Of a stretch of DNA of 64,000 nucleotides, positions 34,015 through 44,300 are shown piece after piece; position 1 is the first letter of the stretch, and each line of letters opens with the position of its first letter. A model generated the notes under the pieces. That model made no database searches and was not told where the DNA came from. It saw nothing but the letters and a program-made list of their open reading frames with translations. The DNA comes from Bettongia penicillata ogilbyi (lineage: Eukaryota > Chordata > Mammalia > Diprotodontia > Potoroidae): NCBI GenBank assembly GCA_023548195.1, contig JAJHZJ010000496.1, forward strand, positions 11,739,070 through 11,803,069. The letters are read 5' to 3'. The position numbers were made by a program, and so were the translations under genes.

Positions 34015-34290
34015 CCTCGTCACAGCTAACATCTAACTAGCACTTATGTGCCAGGCACTGTGCTCAGCACTTTAAAATTATTATATCATTTGAGCTACAC
34101 AACAACTCTGGGAAGTAGGTGCTATAATTATCCCTATTTTTCAGATGAGGAAACTGAGGCAAATAATGGTTAAGTAGCTCTCAACAAGAGTCAAGTTGGG
34201 TCGAATTAGGAAGCATCTTAGGCTAGATTTGAACTAAGGTCTTCCTGACCCTAAATGCCAGGCTCTATGTACCGTACCACCTATATGCCC
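34015..34290 (-). repeat. tRNA-derived SINE with L2/MIR-type tail
   Basis: The tail CTTATGTGCCAGGCACTGTGC is at the left, the core TTTTTCAGATGAGGAAACTG in the middle, and the head ACCGTACCACCTATATGCCC at the right. Confidence 0.85.
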
Positions 34291-34803
34291 AGAATGACAA
34301 TAAGAAAAAGTAATTTTAATGTTTAATTGGGGAGGGAATAAGGAGATATAGATAGCGTCCTCCTCAGAAGGTCTATATGCATCTTCTATGGGGAAAACAA
34401 AATGCCAATTAACTAGTTCCAAGGGCTCAGAAATCTTTCCAGTCTGATGCAAGAAGCATTTGATAATCACCTACTATGTGCCAGTGGCTCACCTCTTCCT
34501 CCCCATATGTGCATATTCTCCAACTTTCCAATTTCTTCTCCCTTTTGTTCTTGCTTCTTTGTTCATCACTGTTTCCTCAGAGGCTTTTTCTTTTACCTTT
34601 ATTTCTTTTCTGATATCTTTTCTTCCAGACTACAGGAGAATATTTCATATTTTTCGAACAACTGATAGACAAGATAGTCTCCTCCAAACCTTTGACTCTT
34701 TCTCCTAGCAGGAAAACTGTTCTGCAATGTAAGCGTCGATTCCCTCTGGAAGAAACACAGAAATAGCACACAGTGTCTTCGGGTCACTGAAACAGATAGC
34801 GCG

Positions 34804-34809
<6 letters not shown>
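34291..34809. other. Unassigned sequence
   Basis: Pyrimidine-rich at 34490-34640. No gene or repeat is assigned. Confidence 0.45.

Positions 34810-34887
<78 letters not shown>
34810..34887. repeat. (CT)n microsatellite
   Basis: About 77 bases of uninterrupted CT are preceded by GCGCTCTCGC. This is the longest perfect dinucleotide run in the window. Confidence 0.98.
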
Positions 34888-34889
<2 letters not shown>

Positions 34890-35400
34890 AACAAAAGTGA
34901 GATTCCCCTGTTCTTCATGGCTTCCTGTCTGCTCCCAAACAAACTGCCTGCTTGTTGTACCTGTTTGCTCTGCTGGAAGTTTCTGAGCAAAGTTTTTAAT
35001 AGCACGCTTCCCTCCTCATCACATTAACCGAGGATAACTCGCCCAGGTGCTTCTCATCAGTAATTAGTTATCATATCACTTTCAACACCAGAATTCAAAC
35101 AGGACCCAGATGTAATTAGCAAATAACTGCCAAATGGTTTTGTTGAAGAATTTCAAACTCTCAGTCTCTTTTCATTTCTCTTCATTCTTTTATTTTCACC
35201 TCTTGCTGTTTGCCTCTCCCCTTACTCGTCCTCTAATCTGCCCCTAGGATCATTTCCTCCATTAAAGTTCATTTTCTTAGTTTATGGGCATGATGCTAAT
35301 TAGAGCAATAATATTTTTACAAAATTTGAATTATTTTCTCTGCTTTTCCTTTTTTAATCATTTGTTCATCATGAATTCATTAAATATCTATTTCCAGGAG
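34888..35400. other. Non-repetitive stretch with TAATTAG motifs
   Basis: No transposon signature is seen. TAATTAG occurs at 35061-35067, 35113-35119 and 35297-35303, with a CAGGTG E-box-like site at 35044. It is a candidate regulatory region by motif content only; conservation is not testable here. Confidence 0.3.
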
Positions 35401-35620
35401 TATAGGACTACAAGGTACAGCAGCAGGAAGGGACCATAGAGATCACATAGTCCAACTGTCTTATTTTATTGATGAGGATACTGACATCCACTAAGGTTAA
35501 GTGAAATTTACAAGGATGAGTGGTGAAAGTGACCAAGTTCTTCTGTTTTCTAATCTAGACACTTTCCTGCTTTAAATCATAAAGTATAAAAGAAACTCTA
35601 AGGTCATCCCTTCCAGTTCC
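35401..35620 (-). repeat. SINE with CR1/L3-like tail
   Basis: CAGCAGGAAGGGACCATAGAG, ACATAGTCCAACTGTCTTAT and GATGAGGATACTGACATCC fit the left part of a minus-strand copy. The head is decayed. Confidence 0.65.
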
Positions 35621-35679
35621 CTTCTTTTATAAATGAGAGAAAGCAGACTCAATAAAGAGAAGAAAGGAAGGGAAACAAA

Positions 35680-35860
35680 CATTATTTATTAAGCCCCTAC
35701 TATATGCCAGGCTCAAGGCTAAATGCTTTACAAATGTTATCTCATTTGATCCAAAATGGAAAAGAAATTTCTCCATGTGTACAGTAAGTGGTAGAATTTG
35801 GCACCTGAAACCAGGTTGTCTCATTCCAAGTTTTGTACTCTTTTCAGATCACCAAGCTAC
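35680..35860 (-). repeat. SINE with L2/MIR-type tail
   Basis: TTATTAAGCCCCTACTATATGCC and ACAAATGTTATCTCATTTGATCC, ending near GATCACCAAGCTACC. Confidence 0.65.
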
Positions 35861-36454
35861 CTCTTCTTTCCATGATTCACTCCCTATCCCTCCCCTCACC
35901 TCACCTTGCCACTACCCAAATTTGCTTTGCAGCTGATTTATTTTAATTTCATTCTCTCTCACTAAAAAAAAGGGGGGGAAAGAAAAAAAGAAATCCATGG
36001 ACTATTGAGGCTCGGTACTGGAGAATTATCCACTTAAACTTTCAAACCCAGTGCAAAATCTTTCATAAATGCCCTAAAGCCAAGAATGAGTACCAGTTCA
36101 TTACTTGTGAGGAGATACCATAAATAGGAAAGTACCAAGTTTTCAGATAAAATGACTTAAAGCTAATTAGATCTCCAGAGGGGCCTCCAAAGTGCCACCC
36201 AGAATACAGGAGCTCATTCCCATTAGAATTCTTTGCAGAGTTGAGCTTAATGAGAAAATTAAAAACGGAACCAGTAGAAGGACAGAGGCTGCCATTTGAG
36301 TCACTTCAGTTCTGAACATAGGCAGGAGCTGCAGAGTAGGCCTTTGGATTTGGGTGGATTGGGGGTGGTTTGGGGCTGCCATTTCATTCCAAATGGGAAC
36401 TCAACTTCAAAGGCAAGCTCTGAACTGATGTACCTTATAAATGGAAAACTGCAG
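35861..36454. other. Unassigned sequence
   Basis: An A/G homopolymer patch lies near 35966-35990. Nothing else is recognised. Confidence 0.5.
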
Positions 36455-36715
36455 AAAGAAGCCAGCTAGGTAGAGCAGTAGATGGAGTCCTAGACTTGGA
36501 ATTAGGAAGAATCAAGTTCAAATCCAGCTTAGATATTCACTAGCTAAATGACCCTGGGAACTATAACCTCAGTTTCTTCTACTGCAAAATGGGGATAGCA
36601 ACAACACCTAGATCATAAGGTTGTTGTGTGGATCAAATGAGATAATCTTTGTGAAGTGTCTTGTTAAACTTAAAGCATTCTATAATTTCTAGTTATCAAC
36701 ATTATTATTGGAGGT
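36455..36715 (+). repeat. tRNA-derived SINE with L2/MIR-type tail
   Basis: AGCCAGCTAGGTAGAGCAGTAG (head), ATCAAGTTCAAATCCAGC (B box), CCTCAGTTTCTTCTACTGC and GGATCAAATGAGATAATC form a nearly full plus-strand copy. Confidence 0.85.
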
Positions 36716-36838
36716 GAGGGAAAGGCAAGCAGGTCACATAGCAAATATGAAGGTTCATCAGTGATTTACCTTTGGGCTCCACTGATATCCCTGTATTTAT
36801 TCATTCAAAATGTATTCAGTAAGAGCCTTCTTATTTAA

Positions 36839-37023
36839 CAGGAGTGGGGAACCTGTGGTCTTCTAGGTCCTTGGGTGTGATCTTTCGACTGAGTCCGAGT
36901 TTTACAGAACAAATATTTATATTAAGGGGATTTGTTCTGTGACATTTGGATTCAGTCGAAGGGCTGCACATGAGGACCTGGAGGGTCACGTGAGGCCTTG
37001 AGGCCACAGGTTTCTGACCTCTG
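36839..37023. mobile_element. Near-palindromic hAT-like MITE
   Basis: The 185-bp element has terminal inverted repeats. The left end CAGGAGTGGGGAACCTGTGG mirrors the right end, whose reverse complement starts CAGAGGTCAGAAACCTGTGG. The arms stay complementary inward (GGTCCTTGGGTGTG against CACATGAGGACC) to a central ACAGAACAAAT...ATTTGTTCTGT hairpin. TTATTTAA to the left and ATATATTTAA to the right suggest a blurred 7-8-bp target duplication. The CA...TG ends are hAT-like. No transposase is present. Confidence 0.75.
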
Positions 37024-37436
37024 ATATATTTAAGGGACTGTACTAGGCACTAGAAATACAAGGACAAAAAAAAATAGAAATAGCCTCCTTCAAGAACTTT
37101 ATATTATATGGAGACAAAAATGCTTACTCAGAGAAGTAAATATAAGATATATTCAATATAAAATTAAAGTAACTTTGGGAGACCATTATCAGACTCAATG
37201 GTCCTGGAATCTTTGGGCAGATTTTATTATCAGTTATCATACTTTGTGGTCTGAACAACCCGTGATGCTCTCCTCAAAGTTCTGGTCTTCCTGGAAGCAT
37301 ACAAACAGGATATATCTCCCCAGGGAGACACTGAAACTCATACAGTGAGGGGGAAATGAATGGAATTCCAAAGCCTTGTTCATGGCTCTCACATGAAAAT
37401 TGCATAGCAGCAATGGTGCAAGACTAGAGAGGGAGG

Positions 37437-37665
37437 GAACAAGCATTTATTAAACACCTACTATGTGCCATTGTAAGCTTTTAACAAATATTATCTCATT
37501 AGATTCTCACAACAACACTGTAAGGCAGATCCCCATTTTACAGTTGAGAAAACTGAGGCAGTCAAAAGTTAATTGACTTACAATGGTCACATAGCTAGAA
37601 ACTTATCTGAGGTTGGATTTGACTTTGAGTCTTCCTAATTCCTGACCCTAGGACCTAGTTCATCT
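37437..37665 (-). repeat. SINE with L2/MIR-type tail
   Basis: AAGCATTTATTAAACACCTAC at the left, CCATTTTACAGTTGAGAAAAC and CAATGGTCACATAGCTAG within. Confidence 0.8.
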
Positions 37666-38650
37666 CAAACAGATCATCAACAGTTGTTTTCTGCTTCATG
37701 AGTGATAAGCAGTAGGTTCGAATGCTGCCATATGTACTGCCTGTGAGCTTATTTCCACACCTGGGAAAGTCCAAAGTCTTTTCCTATCTCCCTATTAACA
37801 GTTCCCTTGGTTACATGTGATTTATACAATAAGTTTTCTCTGGAGATACATGGTTTTGTTGATTTCCCTTCTGACTCTTACATCACTGACATTCCCAAGA
37901 CTTTCGGGAATTTATCTAAAAAACTGTAGTATTGGATCATAGATGAAAAATAGCTGTTAAGCAAAGCTGATTAAGGAGTACTTTATATTCAGCATGCCAA
38001 CCTTTCTATCCTGTAGCTAAATCATTCCTTTCATCAGGTGGTTGAGATTACTGTCTTATTCTGGAAATATATTATTTGAGCTTTCCAGTTTTATTTATTT
38101 GGGGTGTACTCCCTTAGCCAGTCTAGCAGATACGTTTTTCAACTTTACCTAATGAAAGCTATGTTTGCTGTGTTCTTCCTTGCCTGTAACTCAGGATGAA
38201 TTCTTAAAGGTACTCTATAAAAGTGCCATCACTTCTCAGTGAAATCCTTATTATCAGGGTTGAATGTAACACACACCTCTCTTTCCATATATATACATAT
38301 CTATACACATACATGTACATATATATGTATGTATGTATTCTTCCTTGCCCCAGTTTCAGAGATTTTTCTGAATACTGAGAAATTCCTCCCATCATTTTTT
38401 ATTACCATTTCAACCAAAGGTATCTTTGCACTTCAGACAATCCTCCCCACACTCCACTTTAGGTATAGAACTTATATGAAGTTTTAGACAGGTACAAAAA
38501 TCACCTTCACAAACACAAGTTAAAGGAAGCGTGGTTAAACATTAGTTTCAGTGAAAAAGATCTTGGGACTTAAGTGGACCAAAATCTCAATATGAGTCAA
38601 CAATTTGGTGGCCAACAAAGCCAATGTGAATTTAATCTGCATTAAGAGAA
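37666..38650. other. Unassigned sequence
   Basis: A small TATA/CATA-rich patch lies at 38287-38338. No gene is seen. Confidence 0.5.
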
Positions 38651-38654
38651 ATAT

Positions 38655-39155
38655 AAAGCCTAGAATGAGGAAGGGGATGGTTCTGCTGTGGTCAGTCTCA
38701 TTGGGGTACTGAATTTTAGAAAGGATCCAGATATACTAGAGAACAGGACTAGGATAGTGAGAAAGCTATAGATTATGCTATGTGAGAAACATTTTATAGG
38801 ATATTTGGTTGAAAGAATCATGAGAAACAAAACCCAAGAGGAAGCAGATGTTAGGGCTATTTTCCAGTTTTTAAGGGGGACGAGCTGTGCTCTTCTTGAC
38901 CCCAGAACTAGGAGCAAGAATTGGAAATCCATGAATGGAAGACTTGAGTCTGAAGTAAGAAAAAACTTCCTAAAAGTCAGGGCTACAAAAACACAGAATG
39001 AACTCCTCCAGGGGGTGGCAGATTTCCTGTCTCTAAAGATTTTCTACCATAAGGATGGAGGCCCTTTGTCCGCCATGGTGGAAGGAGGATTCTTGGTCAG
39101 TTATGGGTAGGATGAGATGGCCCTGGACCCTTTCAGACTCTGAGATTCTGTGACT
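38655..39155 (+). mobile_element. CR1/L3-type LINE 3' end
   Basis: AAGAAAAAACTTCCTAAAAGTC, GAATGAACTCCTCCAGGGGG, ATGAGATGGCCCTGGACCC and the terminal GAGATTCTGTGA follow the order of a CR1/L3 3' end. The ORF is lost. A second such 3' end is at 61300-61550. Confidence 0.7.
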
Positions 39156-39560
39156 TGATACTAAATCTGAAGGGAAGGAATTTCAGTTTCACTCCTAACA
39201 GTCCACTTTATATACTGGTTAAATATGCTAACAAAGGACTCTAAACTTTTCCAAAGGAATTTATCAGACAAAAAAACCCAGGCGGGGGACCTCTGATACC
39301 TATAGTTAAACCAAGTTACTGAACTCCCTCCTTGCTCCTCACCTTTGATTCTTAACAATAAAATATGCTCCAATCTTCTCTGGCTACATCATTCTTAGAG
39401 CTATAAATGGCCTTTATGAATTATTAAGCAGAAAGCACGAGGGCTTTGTAAAGCAGAAATAGTTCAGCTTACTCTTTTTTCTGTCCACCTACTTTCTGGT
39501 TAAGAAACTCTAAAGGAAGAATCATCTTTGAGTCAAGAATTTGTTTTAGATAAGACAACA
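39156..39560. other. Unassigned sequence
   Basis: I recognise nothing here. Confidence 0.5.
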
Positions 39561-39561
39561 C

Positions 39562-39812
39562 AATCAGAGGATCACAGATTTAGGACTAGAAGGTGCCTTA
39601 TAAGCCATTTAGTCTAATCTTTCATTTTATAGATAAGAAAATTGAGGCCCTCAGAATAGTAGTAGTAGTAGTAGTTGTCCTCGTAATGGTGGCATTGGTA
39701 GAGGTGGTGGTGATGGCTAGCACTTTAATGTTTGCAAAGCACTTTACAAATATTACCTCATTTGATCATCACAAAAACCCTGGAAAATAGATGCTATTGT
39801 CATCTACGTTTT
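39562..39812 (-). repeat. SINE/MIR relics split by an AGT repeat
   Basis: The left piece has GGATCACAGATTTAGGACTAG and AGATAAGAAAATTGAGGCCC. An (AGT)n run sits at 39658-39675. The right piece has GTTTGCAAAGCACTTTACAA and TTTGATCATCACAAAAACCC, the left part of a minus-strand MIR. Confidence 0.7.
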
Positions 39813-40072
39813 AAGTAGCTAGAGGGTGCAGTGGATAGAGTGCTAGGTCTGGTGCCGTGAAGACCTGAGTTCAAATCATGCCTCAGACACTTGACTAGAT
39901 GTATGACCTTGACCAAGTTCCTTAACCTCAGTTTCCTCAACTATAAAATGGGGAGAATTATAGCACCGACTTTCCAAGATTGTTTTAAAGATCTAATGAG
40001 GGAGTCTTTGTAAAGCATGTAGCACAGTGTTTGGCACATAGTAAGCACTGCATAAATGAGAGCTATTATTAT
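39813..40072 (+). repeat. tRNA-derived SINE nested in a MIR
   Basis: GTGCAGTGGATAGAGTGCTAG (A box), GAGTTCAAATCATGCC (B box), CCTCAGTTTCCTCAAC and GTTTGGCACATAGTAAGCAC give a well-kept plus-strand copy. The surrounding minus-strand MIR resumes at GTTTTGCAGATGAGCC. Confidence 0.85.
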
Positions 40073-40140
40073 GTTTTGCAGATGAGCCAGATTTAAACTT
40101 AGATCTTTCAGTCTCCAAGTCCTATGCCCCACCCACTATC
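40073..40140 (-). repeat. Right part of the split MIR
   Basis: GTTTTGCAGATGAGCCAGAT and CTTTCAGTCTCCAAGTCC continue the MIR interrupted at 39812. Confidence 0.65.
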
Positions 40141-40319
40141 CAAAACCATCTCTCATTTGACCATTAAAAAATATTAATTAGGCTCTTCTATGTACTATGC
40201 TAGGGGTTAGGGAGTGGCCAAGAACTAGAAGATGATTGAGGAAATTTTCATATAAATGTTTAGGTTTTTAATCTGAAATATATGCTAGGGACAGTTGAAA
40301 TGCTTGGTAAGCTTATCTT

Positions 40320-40545
40320 CCCTGTAGCGAGAAGAGTATTGAACTGAGAGAGAGATCTGGATTCAAATCCTGACTCAGACATTATTAGCTATGTGACCAT
40401 GGGCAAATCATTGAAAAACTCTGAGACTCAGTTTCACTCTCTACAAAAAAGAAGTATAATTATATTTACAAGCGAGAACTGAGAGGAAAGCTCTTCGCAA
40501 ACTTTAATGCACTATATAACTTTGGGCTATTGTCAGAGACAAAAC
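40320..40545 (+). repeat. MIR / tRNA-SINE
   Basis: CTGGATTCAAATCCTGACTC (B box), GTGACCATGGGCAAATCATTG and an L2-type tail. Confidence 0.75.
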
Positions 40546-41158
40546 CAGCCATCATCTTTCCTGGAGTAAGTAGTAACGAGGGTGAGAGGCGGATGTGGCC
40601 ATCCCTAGAAGGTAGTCATTGTGAGGAAGAAGGTACAGAGAGAAGAATAACTCCTTGGAAAGCTGTATGGTTTTTAATCCTTCAGAATGGAAGAAAGTAA
40701 AGATGGGGCAGGCAGGGTAGGGAAAAGCCTTGAGATGAAGCCCCTGGAGAGGGGGGGGGAGGGGAGCTGAACCAGTAAGGGAGGCCTGCAATGGTGCTAT
40801 TGATTCCACACAATTTTCTGCCCTGGGACAAAGCCTCAATAGCCCTTCTCCACTCATGGCTCTAACTATTATTAATTAGAGGTGCCTCTGTGTCCATAGC
40901 AAAATGTCTTTTTCTCTAAAAAAGTTAAATAAAATTTTTATTGCTCAGGTCCAGAAAAAAAAAACGGATGAAACACTTTCCCACAATACTGGTTTGTATG
41001 TAGAAAGGCCTTTTAACAGAGGAGCTTCTAAATCCTTGCGATGGAGCCTAAGTCTGATAGAAGACCTAGATTCAAGTCCTGGCTTTATTATTAATAACTA
41101 AAACAAAATTTAAAAGGCATTTGAGCTTTCCCAGAGCCTTATTCTTCTTCAGGTACAC
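40546..41158. other. Unassigned sequence
   Basis: A G-rich patch (GGAGAGGGGGGGGGAGGGG, about 40745) is the only structure. A weak SINE head, GATTCAAGTCCTGGC, lies near 41070. Confidence 0.45.
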
Positions 41159-41159
41159 T

Positions 41160-41400
41160 TAACAGTATGTGACCCTACAGACTTTGTCTATGGGGTTTTC
41201 TTGGCAAATTTTACTGGAGAGGTTTGCCAATTTCCTCTCCAATGTGTCCCCATTTTACAGATGAGGAAATGAGGCAACTAAGGATTTAAGTGACTTGCCT
41301 AGGATCATGCAGCCAGTAGATATCCTAGGTCAGATTTTAGCTCAGATCTTCTGGATTCTAGTCTCAACCCTCAATCCACTGTATCACCTACATGCCCCAA
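41160..41400 (-). repeat. tRNA-derived SINE with RTE-like tail
   Basis: GGGGTTTTCTTGGCAAATTTTACTGG and GAGGTTTGCCAATTTCC (tail), CCCATTTTACAGATGAGG (core), and CCACTGTATCACCTACATGCCC (head). Confidence 0.85.
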
Positions 41401-41404
41401 AGTT

Positions 41405-41530
41405 CAAGTCAACCAGCGTTTATTGTTACTATTATGTGCTGGACCCAATGCTAAGTAAAGTAAAAAGAAATTCCCTGCCCTCAAGGAGCTCACATTTTGC
41501 TAGGGGAAGACAACTCATAAAAAGGACCTT
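41405..41530 (-). repeat. L2-type tail relic
   Basis: TACTATTATGTGCTGGACCC and CCTGCCCTCAAGGAGCTCAC are the reverse complement of the L2 tail. Confidence 0.6.
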
Positions 41531-42787
41531 AAAGGGGAGGGGGAGGGATCCCTGAATGGAGAGATGATGGTAAAATCTAGAGAGTCAGAAGCAGAGTAGG
41601 GAGAGGATGAAAGTATATCCTAATTCTCTGACCTTCAGGGGATTTCTTCTTTTCTCTGGGCCCCAGCTGCTTGCTCTATAAAATGTGGAAGTTTCTGCTA
41701 GAGGAGTTCTCTATCAACGATTCTCACTCTGTTTCCTTCATTGGGAAGAACAACTAAGTTGTATAAGAACTCATTAAGGTCAGAGCTATCAGACCAGCCA
41801 CTGTAACGTTCAGCTCTGCCTATTTACATCCATCATTAAAGGGTCTGGGTTCAGAAACTAACCCATTGCTCAACAATAGACCATTTATTTACTTTTGGCC
41901 AGACCTGTGATTTGCTAAGTCTAAGGAACTTCCAGAGAGGAAATGTCCTCTTCCAATTTAGGTCAATGCTTGCTTTTTATGTTGGAATCACAAGAACGTG
42001 AACCGTTGTCCCTAACCCTGAGGCCAGTTCTCTCTCCACTGACCACACACCACCATTCTCCTTCTTGTGTCATGTTTGGATAAATTAGCATTCTCATTTG
42101 AAGAATGTCAGAGGCCAGACTTTGAACTTAGGTCTTCTTAATTCTGAGGAGTCATCATGCTGCCTCCCTAGCAGGATAGTTTCTAAAAGAAGACTTCCGG
42201 CCAGTTTCATTATGCATAAAGACATCACTGAAGTTACTCCTCCTAGCTTTGGGTGCAGTGTTGCTTCTCCTTGTAACCTTGTCTGCATGGATTACCCTCT
42301 GGGTTAGGGAAGTAAGTGCCTTTCATAGTGACTCTCTGAAGTATGCTCCCAGGAAGCTGAACCAACATCTGGCTATATATAATAATATGTGGATAGCATT
42401 CATCAAATCACAAGTGTCCAGTAGAAAACCTAGCTTCCAGAAGCAGCTTGGTTCTTTCTTCTCTGGATCTGGGAGGATGACACAGGGAAAACTGTGGGGA
42501 CAGCAGTGACTGTGTACATCAGCATCCCAGACTGAAGAGAATGACTCCCTACATTGGTCTTATCCCACATCTCAAGGAACCAAGATACATCTTCACCCAC
42601 TTCGATCTAATGACAGGTGGAATTAGACAATAGCATGCAAATCACTGGAAGAATGTTCATTTTCTCTCACAGACACAAAAGATGCCTGGCAACAATGTCC
42701 TTATCCCACTGGCATCCTTCAGTCTCAAGTTTGGTCTACCAGTCCAAGGCTGCACTCATGGATTCACTGGTTCTTCCAGCTGATTCT
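41531..42787. other. Unassigned sequence with one exon-like frame
   Basis: No repeat is recognised. Between 42216 and 42311 a frame encodes a strongly hydrophobic run (LKLLLLALGAVLLLLVTLSA), followed at 42312 by GTAAGT, a good splice-donor sequence. The frame has no ATG before the hydrophobic run (ATA stands at 42216) and continues open to 42509. An ATGCAAAT octamer lies near 42635. I do not call a gene. Confidence 0.3.
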
Positions 42788-43050
42788 GTTTATATGTCCC
42801 CATCACACCCTCAGGGAGAAGGAGTTCTGTCTAAACATCCTGTATCACTCCCCTCTGGCCATAAAGAGCAGCTCAGTAAGAGATCTGGACATGGCATTTA
42901 GTTTCGGTTTATATTCCCCATTCTGCTCTCTGGGGGAAGGAATCGATACATCCTGTGTCATTCTACCTTGGCCACAAAAAGCAATTCATTAGGAGACTTG
43001 AACATTACATTCAGTTTCCCTGTAAACACCCCTGGGAAAGATTGCTGTCC
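42788..43050. repeat. Diverged tandem duplication, about 115-119-bp unit
   Basis: Units start at 42788 (GTTTATATGTCCCC), 42907 (GTTTATATTCCCC) and, partial, 43022 (GTAAACACCCC). Within them, CATCCTGTATCACTCCCCTCTGGCC pairs with CATCCTGTGTCATTCTACCTTGGCC, and AGTAAGAGATCTGGACAT pairs with ATTAGGAGACTTGAACAT. Confidence 0.75.
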
Positions 43051-43299
43051 ATTGCACCAGGCAAACTCCCAAAAGCACTAAGGTGAAGAGGGCTTCACAG
43101 TTTAAAGGTTTTTCAGACCAGTCATGTCTCATCCTCCCTTTTTCTGTCGTTTTTCAGATAGCATCATTGCTTGTTAACACCTCCTAGAAAGGATTGGTCA
43201 GCATAAGGAGAAGAAATTCAAATAGGCCTTTGTAAAATCTCTCCTGCCAAGATTGAACATCTTCCACACAGACAACTCATAGAATGCCTAACTTCCTTC

Positions 43300-43520
43300 A
43301 AGGCAGTGTAGTACAATGCAGAAAGTACTGGAGTGAGAGTCAAAAGATGGGGGTTCGAATCCCAGCTCTGCTACTTTCTATGCAAGTGATGTTGGACAAA
43401 TCATTTTATCTGTCAGAGTCTGTCTCCTCATTTATAATATTATAGAGTTGAACAAAGTGAACTAATTATAAGGTTGAACTCTGAAGGGTTTCTCAACTCT
43501 AGACCTATGATCCTCTGAAA
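43300..43520 (+). repeat. tRNA-derived SINE with CR1/L3-like tail
   Basis: AAGGCAGTGTAGTACAATGC (head), GGGGTTCGAATCCCAGCTCTGC (well-kept B box), and a tail ending CTAGACCTATGATCCTC. Confidence 0.85.
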
Positions 43521-43689
43521 CTTAAATCAGATACCACTTCTAAGACGTATCCTGATGAATGATTTTGTAAAATTTATTGAATATCTACTATGTGCAAAAC
43601 AAACAAAAAACTGGTCCCACTAGTTATTAGCACCTTTTCTCAAATCTGGAATTTACTTAGTACATATTTTGCATGACATCTGTGTTTAT

Positions 43690-43775
43690 GTTTTTTCTTT
43701 CAATTTGAATGTAAGCTTTTTGAAGGCAGAGACTGTTTTGTTATTTTTCGCCATAGTAGGAGCTTAATAAATGCT
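43690..43775 (+). repeat. L2 3' end
   Basis: GTAAGCTTTTTGAAGGCAGAG and CATAGTAGGAGCTTAATAAATGC. Confidence 0.7.
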
Positions 43776-43784
43776 ATATCCCAA

Positions 43785-44300
43785 AGATCAAAGAAAGAGA
43801 CAAAGGAGCCATATGTATAAAAATATTCACAACAGCTCTTTTTGTGGTAACAAAAACTGGAAATCAGGGAAGTATCCATCAATGGGGAAATGGCTAGAGG
43901 AACATGGCATATGAACACAATGGAATGTTATTTTTGTAAGAAATTAACAAAAGATTGATTTCAGAGAAATCTGGGAAGATTTATATGAACTTATGCAGAA
44001 TGAACTAAGTAAGAGCAGAACAATTTATGCAATATTTTAAACATTAACAGCTTTGAATGACTTAAGAATTCCTATCAACCCAAGAACCCACCATAATTCC
44101 AGAGGTCTGATGATGAAGCATGTTCCCCACCTGCTGACAGAGAAGTGATCTTGGATTCAAGGTGTTGAGAGAGACATATTTAGACCTGACCAGTAGAGAA
44201 CTTTGTTTTGCTTGATCATGCCTATTTATTAGAGATTTTGTGTTTCCTTTTTTTCTTTCTCAACTTGGAGAAGTGGACAGAAGAGAAAATAAATTTGTGT
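43785..44300 (+). mobile_element. L1 3' end, 5'-truncated
   Basis: AAATATTCACAACAGCTCTTTTTG, AAACTGGAAATCAGGGAAGT, GGGGAAATGGCTAGAGG and AATGGAATGTTATTTTTGT match the ORF2 C-terminal coding end. The 3'UTR is more diverged than that at 3.8 kb, so this is an older subfamily. It ends near AAAATAAATTTGTG. Confidence 0.75.

Noticed and set aside
34784..35005. Minus-strand frame of Arg-Glu repeats
   Set aside because: It is the CT tract read on the other strand.
39658..39675. Trinucleotide (AGT)n as a pathogenic-type expansion
   Set aside because: Only about six units, in a SINE relic, with no gene around it.
42788..43050. CRISPR-like array
   Set aside because: The units are directly adjacent, diverged and over 110 bp, without spacers. 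The setting is a vertebrate genome.
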